Source of the DNA: Pokkaliibacter plantistimulans | GTDB lineage: Bacteria > Pseudomonadota > Gammaproteobacteria > Pseudomonadales > Balneatricaceae | Assembly (NCBI RefSeq): GCF_046844695.1 | Contig: NZ_CP177354.1 | Span: forward strand, 1,550,001-1,614,000 | Reading direction: 5' to 3' | Length of the DNA: 64,000 nucleotides | Shown: positions 43,234 to 52,014 of the stretch, piece after piece | Layout of the letters: every line of letters begins with the position of its first letter | Position numbering within the stretch: position 1 is the first letter of the stretch | The notes under the pieces: generated by a model | The model's input: only the letters and a program-made list of their open reading frames with translations | What the model was told of the DNA's origin: nothing | Databases searched by the model: none | Made by a program: the position numbers and the translations under genes

Positions 43234-44181
43234 TTAGCTGTGTAAACCCACCACGTTGTTCAGTAGAGGAAGCCGGCTGACAGGAGGCTGATAATGCAAG
43301 CTGGCATGAGGACGATGCCAGTTGTACTGATGAAGCCACAGCGGCAAATGGGCAGCGCGCTGCTCTGAGGATTCATAGGAGCGGGCATAAGCCCACTCAC
43401 GCAGCGCCGTCTGGATAAAACGCTCCGCCTTGCCATTCGTGCGTGGCGTATAAGGCTTGGTTCGATAATGGCGGAGGTTCAAACGTGTGCACAGCCGACG
43501 GAAGCGCCGGGATCGATAGCACGCGCCATTGTCTGTCAGCACGCGCACGAAGCGAATGCCGAGGCGCCGATAATAGCGCACCGCCTGTAACAGAGCATGG
43601 CACGCACTTTTGCCGGTTTCGTCGGGATGGATTGAGCTGAAGCCAATGCGGGAATGATCATCGATGGCCACATGGACGTATTCCCAGCCGGCGCCGGGCG
43701 AGTCCTGTCGTCGGTTGCCTGTTACGCGATGGCCAGGGCGAAGGAAGCGGCCGAGCTTCTTGATATCCAGATGCAGCAAGCCGCCGGGCACGGGATATTC
43801 GTACCGGATGACAGGGGCGGCGGGCTCAAGATTGGCCAGCCGGTTGAGCCCCCGCCGCTTGAGCAGGCGCGCCACCGTACTGCATCCCACCTTCAGGTGG
43901 GCGCTGATCTGGCGATACGAGTGCCGGGCACGGCGTTGCTCGACGATGAGTTCCTGTGTTTGTGCAGGAATGGCGCGTGGGCTGCGATGGGGCCGGGACG
44001 AGCGGTTGTGAAGACCGGGCTCCCCCTCTTCGCGGTAGCGCCTGAGCCATTTGTAGGCAGTGCGTACACTGACCCCAGCGGCCTGCGCCGCTTCTTCGGG
44101 GCGTAAGCCGACTTCGACAATGCGTTTGACGAGCAGGGCTCGACCGTGAACGGTTAATCGGGCATGTTTATGGTTGTTCAT
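43234..44181 (-). CDS. IS481-family transposase
   Basis: A 315-residue transposase: N-terminal HTH (EAAQAAGVSVRTAYKWLRRY), a second HTH-like part (YRQISAHLKVGCSTVARLLK), then a DDE core with LLHLDIKKLGRF (first D), RVLTDNGACYRSRRF (second D) and TPRTNGKAERFIQTALREWA (E). The final Ser and the stop codon are read from target DNA just beyond the element's left end, because the element has no stop of its own in this frame. Confidence 0.92.
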   Translation of the reverse strand: MNNHKHARLTVHGRALLVKRIVEVGLRPEEAAQAAGVSVRTAYKWLRRYREEGEPGLHNRSSRPHRSPRAIPAQTQELIVEQRRARHSYRQISAHLKVGCSTVARLLKRRGLNRLANLEPAAPVIRYEYPVPGGLLHLDIKKLGRFLRPGHRVTGNRRQDSPGAGWEYVHVAIDDHSRIGFSSIHPDETGKSACHALLQAVRYYRRLGIRFVRVLTDNGACYRSRRFRRLCTRLNLRHYRTKPYTPRTNGKAERFIQTALREWAYARSYESSEQRAAHLPLWLHQYNWHRPHASLHYQPPVSRLPLLNNVVGLHS

Positions 44182-44263
44182 TCGGGGTCTCGGTGTGTTG
44201 GGTTGGGTCGCGCCTCCAATTCTCCGGATACGCCCCGAATGAACAACCTAATGAGAAATCACA
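43239..44263 (-). mobile_element. IS481-family insertion sequence
   Basis: A 1025-bp element with TGTG...CACA ends. Both ends have GTTGTTCA at the same distance from the tip (positions 17-24), although the bases between are poorly matched. It is flanked by CTTAGC at 43233-43238 and 44264-44269, a 6-bp target duplication. It carries one full transposase and interrupts the outer-membrane efflux gene. Confidence 0.9.
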
Positions 44264-44494
44264 CTTAGCCGTGCCAGAGCATCTGCCTTTGTGGCTTACC
44301 AGCGTGGCGTGGCCAGCCTGATTGATGTGTTGCATGCCGATGAGTCCTTGTTGCAGGTTGCGGATGCCAGAGCCATGGCGCAGACGGAAACCGCTCGTGC
44401 TGCTATTGCTACTTTCAACGCATTGGGCGGTGGCTGGCAGCCCATGTCCGCCGACGCACTGGCGGTACATTAAGGTGTAAACCTTGATACAGGA

Positions 44495-44529
44495 CCCTCT
44501 GCCATAACCGCACTGGCGCAGGCAGAGGG
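44495..44529. terminator. Hairpin between convergent genes
   Basis: CCCTCTGCC and GGCAGAGGG form a perfect 9-bp stem with a 17-nt loop, between the end of the outer-membrane gene (44473) and the convergent siderophore reductase gene (44542). Confidence 0.55.
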
Positions 44530-44541
44530 CAGTGCAGCGGG

Positions 44542-45339
44542 TTAGTCTTCCATCTCGGCGCGTTTCTGCACCTGATGTTCATCTTCCACCAGACCGATTT
44601 TCCAGTAGGGGCTGATATAGACGTGGTCGCGGGCAACACCGCGCTCCTTCAGCACATACTGGCGAATCTTGCGTACCGCATTACCTTCACCGGCCACGAA
44701 AATGCTCGGTGTTCCGGTGGGCCACTGTAAGTCCTGCATCTGCTCCAGCAGCTGGCTGCTCTCCTTTTGCGGATGTGCATGCACCAGCCACTTCACTTTG
44801 ATACCGGCAGGGATGCGCAGTTGTTGTGCATCAGCGCTGCTGGTTACCTCAAAGAAGGCATAACCGACGGCGTCGTCCGCCAGTGACTCCAGAATGGCGC
44901 TGGCGGCGGGCAGGGCGGTCATGTCAGCGGCAAACAGGAACCAGTCGGCCTGCAGGCTGTTGAGCTTGCGCGGGCCGGGGCCAGCGACGCCGATCATGTC
45001 GCCGGGCTGGGCATTGATGGCCCATTCACAGGCGGGGCCACCGCGACCTTCAGCATCGGTATGGATAGCAAAATCGATATCCAGTTCATTGTCTTCCGGG
45101 CGGTACTGGCGAACGGTGTAGGTCCGGACGATAGGGCGGTCTTCCGCCTGAGTGCGGAAAGCCGCCAGATTGGGGGCTTGCTGACCGGGCTGGGGAATCA
45201 GCAGCTTGACGTTGGCGCCTTCCTGACCGACGGGGAAGTCCAGCAGCTGCTCACCGGTCAGCACCACGCGCTGCATGTGGGGAGTCAGGGCATAGCTGCG
45301 TTTGACGCTGAGCAGACGGGGAGGAGAACGTTTGATCAT
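44542..45339 (-). CDS. Siderophore-interacting FAD-binding protein (ferric-siderophore reductase)
   Basis: A 265-residue member of the SIP/ViuB family. N-terminal FAD domain: RPIVRTYTVRQYRPEDNELD and the FAD-phosphate segment GPACEWAINAQPGDMIGVAG; C-terminal NAD(P)H domain ending with FVAGEGNAVRKIRQYVLKER and YWKIGLVEDEH. These enzymes release iron from imported ferric siderophores in the cytosol. No siderophore transporter is adjacent in this window. A start ATG at 45339 has a purine-rich leader. Confidence 0.9.
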   Translation of the reverse strand: MIKRSPPRLLSVKRSYALTPHMQRVVLTGEQLLDFPVGQEGANVKLLIPQPGQQAPNLAAFRTQAEDRPIVRTYTVRQYRPEDNELDIDFAIHTDAEGRGGPACEWAINAQPGDMIGVAGPGPRKLNSLQADWFLFAADMTALPAASAILESLADDAVGYAFFEVTSSADAQQLRIPAGIKVKWLVHAHPQKESSQLLEQMQDLQWPTGTPSIFVAGEGNAVRKIRQYVLKERGVARDHVYISPYWKIGLVEDEHQVQKRAEMED

Positions 45340-45422
45340 AAGAGAATTCCTCTGCCGCTCCCGCTGCCAGACCAGCAGGGGGAACCGGCCATCAGTAATG
45401 GCTGAAAGTAGATGACGTAATG

Positions 45423-45695
45423 CTATTGCTTACCGTCGGCTGCCAGACTCGCCAGTTGTGCCTCCAGCGCGGCCACCCGTGACTCAAGGGTCTCGAAACG
45501 CTTGTGACGTTCCAGATGGGCGCTGTTGGTGTGTTTGGAGATGTAGCGCGACAGAATGCGACGAACCACCGTGGCCATGGAGATTTCGGTTTCCATGTCC
45601 TCTTCCATTTCGCTTTTCAGCTGGTTAAGGAACTCCAGCTGGTCAGCACTCAAACGGACCGAGACTACCTGGGATTTCTGTTCGTCTTTCATCAT
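45423..45695 (-). CDS. Ribbon-helix-helix-like small protein with coiled-coil tail
   Basis: A 90-residue protein starting MMKDEQKSQVVSVRLSADQL. The beta-strand SQVVSVRLS followed by helices (EFLNQLKSEMEEDM, SMATVVRRILSRYIS) is the pattern of an RHH DNA-binding domain, and the last ~30 residues form a coiled coil (FETLESRVAALEAQLASL). The open frame extends to 45914, but that part looks non-coding. Two ATGTAWACAT palindromes upstream (45766, 45802) are candidate autoregulatory sites. It has no toxin partner next to it. Confidence 0.65.
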   Translation of the reverse strand: MMKDEQKSQVVSVRLSADQLEFLNQLKSEMEEDMETEISMATVVRRILSRYISKHTNSAHLERHKRFETLESRVAALEAQLASLAADGKQ

Positions 45696-45765
45696 CAAAG
45701 CTCTGCGGTTTGGCGACCCAGTCTGTTCAGTGACGATTCTGAGTCTGTTGTAATCAGTGGTGACA

Positions 45766-45811
45766 ATGTAAACATCAGGTTGGGTGTATTCAAGGTAAAA
45801 AATGTATACAT
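45766..45811. promoter_or_regulatory. Two ATGTAWACAT palindromes upstream of the RHH gene
   Basis: ATGTAAACAT at 45766-45775 and ATGTATACAT at 45802-45811, 36 bp apart start to start, lie 71-116 bp before the RHH start. The second is a perfect palindrome, the first has one mismatch. Paired sites fit a dimeric RHH repressor. Confidence 0.45.
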
Positions 45812-46124
45812 CTATGTCGAAGTCCTTTTCTGCTTGCATCAGCGATGCTGGCCAGCGAATGAGGCCGGTATGGCGAAGTGACTCAGGCCTGTTAAGACGG
45901 TGTTCGAAGAGCACGTTTTAAGAAGACGACTGATAAGCCAAATGGCCCGTAATCACGGCCATGAAGTCAGGCGATGCAGGGTTAAGTCATCAAGGTGCAA
46001 ACCGATGGGGCAGCATGCTGTCAAAGACATCGTTGCAGAGAACATCTGCAGTGCCATGAAGATGGCAACGTCTGGGGGATATTCCGAAAATCGCACTTGA
46101 CGTCGCTGGTAGTTATTTTCGTAT

Positions 46125-46136
46125 ATTGCATGCAAT
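46125..46136. promoter_or_regulatory. Perfect 12-bp palindrome upstream of the AcnX gene
   Basis: ATTGCATGCAAT lies 98 bp before the AcnX start. TTGCATGCAA-like sites are typical operators of GntR/FCD-family regulators. The sequence from 45812 to 46233 otherwise holds no gene that I can support. Confidence 0.4.
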
Positions 46137-46233
46137 CGTTTGTCTGGATTTCACCTGTCTGAACTGAGAACGGGTCGTTGATCCTGCGAGGCTGAGCGCT
46201 GGCAGGATGTGAGCCCGTTCCAAGGAGCCTTTC

Positions 46234-47907
46234 ATGTCTCGTTGTATCCTTGCTGGCCACGCTGCAGGCCCTGTCCTCGCCTGTGATGAAGGGCTGAGTT
46301 TCTGGGGTGGTGTGGATGGTGCCAGTGGCCGGGTGATTGATGCCCATCATCCGCTGCATGGCCAGAGTCTGGCAGGGAAGGTGCTGGTGCTGCCGACCAG
46401 TCGTGGTTCCTGCACTGGCAGTGGCGTGCTGCTTGAGCTGATCCAGAACGGTAATGCCCCGGCTGCCCTGATCTTTCGCGAGCAGGAAGGGGTGCTGACT
46501 CTCGGTGCACTGGTGGCCCACCATGTTTTTGCTGCCACCCTGCCGGTGGTGCAGCTCGACAGCGAGGCTTTCGCCTGGGTCTCGGCACAGGCACAGGTGA
46601 CCCTGTCGCCCGCCGAGGTGGTCAGTGGCGGGCGGCATATTACGCTGCAGCCGGTGGCTGGCGGGCAGCTGCAGCTGTCTGACGCCGATCAGGCCATGCT
46701 TGATGGCGAGCAGGGCGAAGCCGCACAGCTGGCCATGCGCATCCTGTGCAGTGTGGCTGCCATCGATGGCGCGCAGCAGTTGATCGATATCTCTCAGGTG
46801 CACATTGATGGCTGCATCTATGCCAGCCCGGCGCTGCTGCGTTTTGCCCGGCACTTTGACCAGCTGGGAGCCAGAGTGCGGGTGCCCACCACCATGAATG
46901 CCATTTCTGTTGATTACGCCAACTGGCGCCAGCAGGGCGTTGATCCGGCCTTTGGTCAGCCTGCCAGTCAGCTGGCCGATGCCTATGTGCATATGGGCGC
47001 CCGCGCCAGTTTCACCTGTGCGCCCTATCTGCTGGAGAGCAAGCCAGCTGCCGGTGACCGTGTGGCCTGGGCTGAGTCCAATGCGGTGATCTACGCCAAC
47101 AGCGTGCTGGGTGCGCGTACTGCCAAACACCCTGACTTTCTTGATCTGTGTATCGCCGTCACCGGGCGGGCACCGCTGAGCGGTGTTTATCTGCAGCCAC
47201 AGCGGGCTGCGCGCCGGGTGATTACGGTCGAAGCGATGAGTGACTGGGATGATGCCTTCTGGCCGCTGTTGGGGTATCTGGCCGGGGAGCTGGCACCGGA
47301 CCGCATTCCTGTGATCTGCGGAGTCAGTCAGATGGCGCCCGATGAGGATGATCTGAAGGCACTGTGTGGCGCCTTTGGCACCACCTCCGCCGCGCCGATG
47401 CTGCATGTGCAGGGCGTGACGCCGGAAGCTGACCTTGTCAGCAGTGAGGCTGATCAGCAGCATTTAAGCCGGGCTGATTTCCTGCGGGCCTGGCAGCAGT
47501 TCAACAGCGGTGATCACAAGGTCGAGCTGGTAGCCTTTGGCAGCCCGCATTTCTCTCACAATGAGTGCAGGGCACTGGCGCAGCGGATGGCCGGACATCA
47601 GTGTGCCGAAGGCGTCAGCGGTATTGTGACGGTAGGGCGGGCGACGCTGGCGGCGGCCGAACAGGATGGTACGCTGGCCGCCCTGCAGCAGGCCGGGCTG
47701 AAGGTACACCCGGATATTTGCTGGTGCTCCATTTCCGAGCCGGTATTCCCGCCGGAGGCTCGTACCCTGATGACCAACTCCGGTAAATACGCCCACTATG
47801 CGCCGGGGCTGAGTGGGAGGGCGGTGCGCTTTGGCAGCCTGAGTGACTGCTGTGAGGCGCTGGTCAGCGGGCTGGCGCCGCAACAGCCACCCTTATGGTT
47901 ACGCTGA
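46234..47907 (+). CDS. acnX: AcnX-family aconitase-like enzyme (probable cis-3-hydroxyproline dehydratase)
   Basis: A 557-residue fusion of the two AcnX parts. Residues ~1-135 form the small DUF126 domain (SRCILAGHAAGPVLACDEGL, LPTSRGSCTGSGVLLELI); residues ~145-557 form the large DUF521 domain (VHIDGCIYASPALLRFARHF, VPTTMNAISVDYANW, RASFTCAPYLLE). The fused single-chain form is the type I arrangement; characterised bacterial members dehydrate cis-3-hydroxy-L-proline. AAGGAG lies eight nt before the ATG. Iron-sulfur Cys candidates are in FTCAPYLL and later. A GntR-like palindrome lies upstream. The substrate is inferred from family. Confidence 0.88.
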   Translation: MSRCILAGHAAGPVLACDEGLSFWGGVDGASGRVIDAHHPLHGQSLAGKVLVLPTSRGSCTGSGVLLELIQNGNAPAALIFREQEGVLTLGALVAHHVFAATLPVVQLDSEAFAWVSAQAQVTLSPAEVVSGGRHITLQPVAGGQLQLSDADQAMLDGEQGEAAQLAMRILCSVAAIDGAQQLIDISQVHIDGCIYASPALLRFARHFDQLGARVRVPTTMNAISVDYANWRQQGVDPAFGQPASQLADAYVHMGARASFTCAPYLLESKPAAGDRVAWAESNAVIYANSVLGARTAKHPDFLDLCIAVTGRAPLSGVYLQPQRAARRVITVEAMSDWDDAFWPLLGYLAGELAPDRIPVICGVSQMAPDEDDLKALCGAFGTTSAAPMLHVQGVTPEADLVSSEADQQHLSRADFLRAWQQFNSGDHKVELVAFGSPHFSHNECRALAQRMAGHQCAEGVSGIVTVGRATLAAAEQDGTLAALQQAGLKVHPDICWCSISEPVFPPEARTLMTNSGKYAHYAPGLSGRAVRFGSLSDCCEALVSGLAPQQPPLWLR

Positions 47908-48008
47908 GCAGCTCTGGTTCTGAGCAACTCTGGTTCTGAGCGTCATGGGTTCTGAGTATCAGCAGGTGGTGTGAGAGTACATACGTACTGCTCAGGTATC
48001 GCTGGCTT

Positions 48009-48167
48009 TCAGCTGAATAGCCAGCGATAGATCACACTGCCACCAAAGACGCCCACTGCGCCGACGATACCGCTTAGTGTTGGTGGTGCAGGCAGCGGCA
48101 ATTTCAGCCAGGAAAAGAACAACCCCGCCGCCAGTCCGGCCAGCGCCGCATAGAATACGTCCATCAT
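48009..48167 (-). CDS. XapX-domain small membrane protein
   Basis: A 52-residue protein: MMDVFYAALAGLAAGLFFSW, then KLPLPAPPTLSGIVGAVGVF and a C-terminal YRWLFS. Two membrane helices around a P-x-P-A-P-P-T-L-(S/A)-G loop are the XapX signature. Function unknown; some are found near xanthosine transport genes. The start is set at ATG-ATG (48167) with GGGAG upstream; the longer frame to 48212 adds an unlikely polar leader. Confidence 0.8.
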   Translation of the reverse strand: MMDVFYAALAGLAAGLFFSWLKLPLPAPPTLSGIVGAVGVFGGSVIYRWLFS

Positions 48168-48243
48168 TTTCTCCCGTGAAACCGGTACAGGTACGTCAGG
48201 CTCAGAACGCACTACTGGCGCACTGGCCTGCCTTGGCCGGTGA

Positions 48244-48807
48244 CTATTCGTAGTGAGGCTGCAGGCGGGCGCCGCGCAGGAAATCCTGCAGTGAGCGCTG
48301 CAGCGACTCCAGCGTGCGGCTGTCGGTCAGCTGGCCATCCGTCAGTTTGTCTGCCACCGCAGAGATGGCGACTTCCTTCACGGGCGGCAGCAGGCAGAGC
48401 ATCGAAGCGAAGGTTTCACGCAGCTGATGCTGGGCGCGAACTCCGCCCAGCGGGCCGGGAGCATGGGTCACAAAAAACACTGGCTTAGCGGCAAAGGTGC
48501 TCTTGAAGGCCGGACGTGACAGCCAGTCCAGGGTGTTTTTCAGCACACCGGGGATGCCGTGATTGAACTCAGGGGTCACCACAATCACCGCGTCGCTGTC
48601 GGCGATCTGCTGGCGGCCAGCGCGCACCACATCGGGTAAACCGGCGTCTTCCAGATCCTGGTCATAGTGCGGATAGGCACCGATGTCGAGGCTGCTGATC
48701 CTGCTGTCTGCGGGTAGCAGGGTGGCGATGCTGTTGAGGATCACCTGGGAGTAAGAAGCCTGACGCAGGCTGCCGGAAATAAGCGTTACGCGAAGGGTGT
48801 CGGTCAT
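48244..48807 (-). CDS. NADPH-dependent FMN reductase family protein
   Basis: A 187-residue flavodoxin-like protein: FMN phosphate loop SGSLRQASYSQ, then VVTPEFNHGIPGVLKNTLDW and HAPGPLGGVRAQHQLRETFA. Members reduce FMN, quinones or chromate with NAD(P)H. It is divergent from an AraC-type regulator gene (48957), which probably controls it. The XapX gene follows 76 bp downstream on the same strand. Confidence 0.88.
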   Translation of the reverse strand: MTDTLRVTLISGSLRQASYSQVILNSIATLLPADSRISSLDIGAYPHYDQDLEDAGLPDVVRAGRQQIADSDAVIVVTPEFNHGIPGVLKNTLDWLSRPAFKSTFAAKPVFFVTHAPGPLGGVRAQHQLRETFASMLCLLPPVKEVAISAVADKLTDGQLTDSRTLESLQRSLQDFLRGARLQPHYE

Positions 48808-48956
48808 TACTGAGTCCTTGTTGCAGGTGTTCGGGTACAGCCAAAAGCAGGTTCACACCGACAGCACCGGTGCACTTGTTTTTGACCTGAGCCAGTTTAA
48901 GCAGCACCCTGTTGGCGGTCCTTCGCAGGTCAGTCAAAAAGCTTCGGGAATCTGCC

Positions 48957-49763
48957 ATGTTTTCGTCACCGTCTCGTTCTCCGGACGTCACTTCCACCCC
49001 ACCATCAGGCATCGAGGCCATGCGCATCGAGCATGAGGCTGGCAAGGTGGTGGCCGAGCATGATCATGCTCAGGGTCAGCTGGCCTTTGTGCTCAAGGGC
49101 GCGCTGACCATCATCAGTGCTGAGGGCTGGTGGGTAGCGCCACCGGGGCAGGCGGTGTGGGTGCCGCCGCATCTGCTGCACGAGGCGCGCTACAGCAAGA
49201 ATTCGGTACTGATCAAGGTGCTGCTGGATATGCAGCGTTTTGCCGGGCTGCCGCAGACCTGCCGGGTGCTGTCGGTATCGCCGCTGATGCGTGAGCTGGC
49301 GCTGGCGGCGGTGGATTGCCTGACCGTGCAGACACAGAGCGCCGTGCCTGCGTCTGGTGGCTTACTGCCGCTGATCATTCCGTTGCTGGTCGAAACGATC
49401 AGCACAGCAGACGACTGGGCCTTCCTGCACGTGCCGCAGGCTCAGGACAGCCGCCTGCGGCTGGCCATCGATTACATCTGGCAGCATCTGCACGGCAGGC
49501 TGGAAATGGCGGAGCTGGCCGCCGTCGCCCATTGCAGTGAGCGTACGCTGGCGCGACTGTTCAGTAGTGAGACCGGGCTCAGCCCCGGTCAGCTGCGGGA
49601 ACGGCTGCGTCTGATCCGGGCGCTGGAGTTGCTGGCGCAGGGCTATTCGGTCACCCAGACCGCGCTGGAGGTGGGCTACAGCAGCTCAACCAGTTTCACC
49701 TGCATGTTCAGCCGGGTGATGGGGCTGTCGCCGCGAACCTATTTACAGCGGATGGCGGGCTGA
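48957..49763 (+). CDS. AraC-family regulator with cupin-type sensor domain
   Basis: About 268 residues. N-terminal beta-barrel sensor: HDHAQGQLAFVLKGALTI and WVAPPGQAVWVPPHLLHEAR (the arm and cupin metal-site-like His). C-terminal double HTH: LAAVAHCSERTLARLFSSET and TALEVGYSSSTSFTCMFSRV. It resembles the regulator at 62413-63264 in architecture. It is divergent from the FMN reductase gene, the likely target. The ATG at 48957 is chosen because the domain starts soon after. Confidence 0.87.
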   Translation: MFSSPSRSPDVTSTPPSGIEAMRIEHEAGKVVAEHDHAQGQLAFVLKGALTIISAEGWWVAPPGQAVWVPPHLLHEARYSKNSVLIKVLLDMQRFAGLPQTCRVLSVSPLMRELALAAVDCLTVQTQSAVPASGGLLPLIIPLLVETISTADDWAFLHVPQAQDSRLRLAIDYIWQHLHGRLEMAELAAVAHCSERTLARLFSSETGLSPGQLRERLRLIRALELLAQGYSVTQTALEVGYSSSTSFTCMFSRVMGLSPRTYLQRMAG

Positions 49764-49786
49764 GGAGGTAAATACGTCGTGAGGGA

Positions 49787-50659
49787 TCAGCGGTCGGTCA
49801 GCCATCTGGCCAGCGGCTGCAGCTGACTGCGATGGCGTGCCGGATACACCAGATAGTAGCTGAAGCCCGTTTCCATCCAGCTGTCAGGGAACGGCGTGAT
49901 CAGTGTGCCGCGCTGCAGCTCTTCTTCCACCAGGGTGCGGTCCCCCATGGTGACTCCCATGCCCTGCAGGGCGGCGTTGATGGCCAGATCGAGGGTGTCG
50001 AACTGATAGCTGCGCGCCGGGCTGAGGGCCGGGCCGTTGAACTGCAGCAGCCATTGGCGCCAGTCATGCTGATCCCGCGAGGGGTGCAGCAGCGGATAGT
50101 GCAGCAGGTCACTGGTCTGCAGCAGCGGCTGGGCCGGGCGAATCAGTGACGGAATGCACACCGGCGTCATGTGTTCGCGAAACAGCTGCACTGCCTCCAC
50201 GCCCTTGGGCGGCTGACGGCAATAGAGCACGGCTGCGGCGAAATTCTCCTGATCAAACTGCACACCGTGGTCAATGGTGGTGGCCACGGCAAACTGCTGC
50301 TCGGGGTATTGTTCCTGAAAGCGCTGCAGCCGCGGCATGAACCAGCGCATGGCGCAGGTCGGCAGCTTGATGTTGAGCAGCGCATCACTGGCACTGGCCC
50401 GGGGTTGCAGGGTGGTGCTGATCAGCTCGAAGGCCTGCTGCAGGCCCGGCAGGATGGCCTCGCCCTCACGGGTCATGGCCAGCCCGCGGGCCTGACGGCT
50501 GAACAGGGTGTAGCCCAGATAGTCTTCCAGATTGCTGATCTGTCGGCTGACTGCCCCCTGCGTCAGGTGCAGCTGCTCGGCGGCACGGGTGAAGTTGAGG
50601 TGCTCAGCCGTGACCAGAAAGGTATGCAGGGTTTTCAGCGGGGGCAGACGTTTGCTCAT
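49787..50659 (-). CDS. LysR-family regulator (GcvA-like)
   Basis: A 290-residue LysR protein: KTLHTFLVTAEHLNFTRAAE and LTQGAVSRQISNLEDYLGYT for the HTH, effector domain from ~92 with the GcvA-type CAMRWFMPRLQRFQEQYP. It is divergent from the aminotransferase and binding-protein genes (50857 onward), so amino-acid metabolism is the likely target (inference). Confidence 0.87.
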   Translation of the reverse strand: MSKRLPPLKTLHTFLVTAEHLNFTRAAEQLHLTQGAVSRQISNLEDYLGYTLFSRQARGLAMTREGEAILPGLQQAFELISTTLQPRASASDALLNIKLPTCAMRWFMPRLQRFQEQYPEQQFAVATTIDHGVQFDQENFAAAVLYCRQPPKGVEAVQLFREHMTPVCIPSLIRPAQPLLQTSDLLHYPLLHPSRDQHDWRQWLLQFNGPALSPARSYQFDTLDLAINAALQGMGVTMGDRTLVEEELQRGTLITPFPDSWMETGFSYYLVYPARHRSQLQPLARWLTDR

Positions 50660-50856
50660 GGCAGCTTCCGGCGGACAACTCAGGGACGGAATGAACGGGA
50701 TGACGAGGCACTCCAGCCATGCGTTCAGTGCATGGCTGCTATTACATCATTTCGATTGTGAGGAGGCCAGCCTGGGCCGACACTCAAACGCATCCAATAC
50801 GACACCCTGCTGCGAGAGTGCAGAGCGGTGTAGCAGCAGATTGAACAGGGGATGCC

Positions 50857-52014
50857 ATGTTGCGTTCAGGAATCACATCTACCTCCAAGTTGCCGGATGT
50901 AGGCGCCACCATCTTCTCCGTCATCGGTCAGCTGGCCGAGCAGTATCAGGCCATCAACCTGTCGCAGGGGGCGCCCAGCTTCCCTTGTGACCCGGCACTG
51001 CGGGCGCTGGTCAGTCAGGCGATGGAAGCCGGTCATAATCAGTATTCGGCGATGCCGGGCTATCTGCCGCTGCGCGAGGCGCTGGCACTCAAGGTCGAGC
51101 AGCTGTACGGCTGCCGCTACGATGCCGGCTGCAACATCACCGTGGTCGGCAGTGCCAGCGAAGGTCTGTACAGTGCCATCAGTGCACTGGTGCATGCCGG
51201 TGATGAGGTGATCTTCTTCGAGCCGGCCTTCGACAGCTACGCTCCCATCGTCCGTCTGCAGGGTGCCCGGCCCATCGGCATCAAGCTTCGGGCGCCGGAT
51301 TTTCGTGTCGACTGGCAGGAAGTGCGTGCCCATATCAGCCCGCGCACCCGCATGATCATCGTCAACACGCCGCACAACCCGACCGCCACGGTGTTCGCCG
51401 ATGAGGACATTGCTGAGCTGGTGGCGGTTACCCGCGGGACCGATATCGTCGTGCTGTCGGATGAGGTCTATGAGCACATTGTTTTTGATGGTCAGCCCCA
51501 TCGCAGCATGGCCCGTTATCCTGAGCTGTCGGAGCGGGCGGTGGTGGTCGGCTCCTTCGGCAAGACCTTCCATGTGACCGGCTGGCGGGTGGGCTTCTGT
51601 CTGGCACCCTCTGAGCTGACCGAAGAGCTGCGCAAGATTCACCAGTTCATGATGTATTCCGCCGATACGCCGATGCAGGTGGCCTTCACTCAGTATCTGG
51701 CAGATGCCGAGCGTTACCTGTCACTGGCCGGTTTCTATCAGGCCAAGCGCGACCTGCTGCGAGATGAGCTGGCCGGTTCACGGCTGCAGCTGCTGCCCTC
51801 CGCAGGGAGTTTCTTCATGCTGGCGGACTACCGTGCCATCAGTGATGAGCCCGATTCCCAGTTCGTGCAGCGGCTGATTCGTGAAGTGGGGGTGTCCACC
51901 ATTCCCATGTCCGCGTTCTACTCCGATGGCACCGATCAGGGTGTGATCCGCCTGTCGTTTGCCAAGGATGACGATACCCTGCGCGCCGGGGCACGGGCGC
52001 TGTGCCGTATCTAG
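50857..52014 (+). CDS. PLP-dependent aminotransferase (methionine aminotransferase YbdL-like)
   Basis: A 385-residue class I aminotransferase: INLSQGAPSFPCDPALRALV, GYLPLREALALKVEQLYGCR, NTPHNPTATVFADED (PLP-binding Asn), DEVYEHIVFDG and the PLP lysine in VGSFGKTFHVTGWRVG. The INLSQGxPxF start and the H-M-like specificity residues match the YbdL/methionine aminotransferase group, which exchanges amino groups between methionine or aromatic amino acids and 2-oxo acids. It is followed by an amino-acid-binding protein gene on the same strand. Confidence 0.88.
   Translation: MLRSGITSTSKLPDVGATIFSVIGQLAEQYQAINLSQGAPSFPCDPALRALVSQAMEAGHNQYSAMPGYLPLREALALKVEQLYGCRYDAGCNITVVGSASEGLYSAISALVHAGDEVIFFEPAFDSYAPIVRLQGARPIGIKLRAPDFRVDWQEVRAHISPRTRMIIVNTPHNPTATVFADEDIAELVAVTRGTDIVVLSDEVYEHIVFDGQPHRSMARYPELSERAVVVGSFGKTFHVTGWRVGFCLAPSELTEELRKIHQFMMYSADTPMQVAFTQYLADAERYLSLAGFYQAKRDLLRDELAGSRLQLLPSAGSFFMLADYRAISDEPDSQFVQRLIREVGVSTIPMSAFYSDGTDQGVIRLSFAKDDDTLRAGARALCRI

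Larger units (their letters stand above)
41982..44473 (+). pseudogene. Outer-membrane efflux lipoprotein (NodT family), split by an IS481-type element
   Basis: The first part (41982-43238) codes for 419 residues: a lipoprotein signal with lipobox LAGC, then GPEYHRPEAP, the OEP repeats (VSWWEAFDDPMLTHFVSLAL, LRWRLFDFGRINAQIDLARG). The last 68 codons (44270-44473) continue as RARASAFVAYQRGVASLIDV to the end. Removing the IS and one copy of the 6-bp duplication restores one 486-codon frame across the junction (GEASLSRARASAF). So the gene was intact until a precise insertion. It would be the TolC-like channel for the RND pump; the truncated form lacks the last coiled-coil helix and is probably inactive. 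Confidence 0.92.

Noticed and set aside
46021..47463. Long open frame (480 codons) on the minus strand
   Set aside because: It lies fully antisense to AcnX, whose protein is clearly conserved; the antisense product is rich in His, Gln and Arg, typical of a GC-rich shadow frame.
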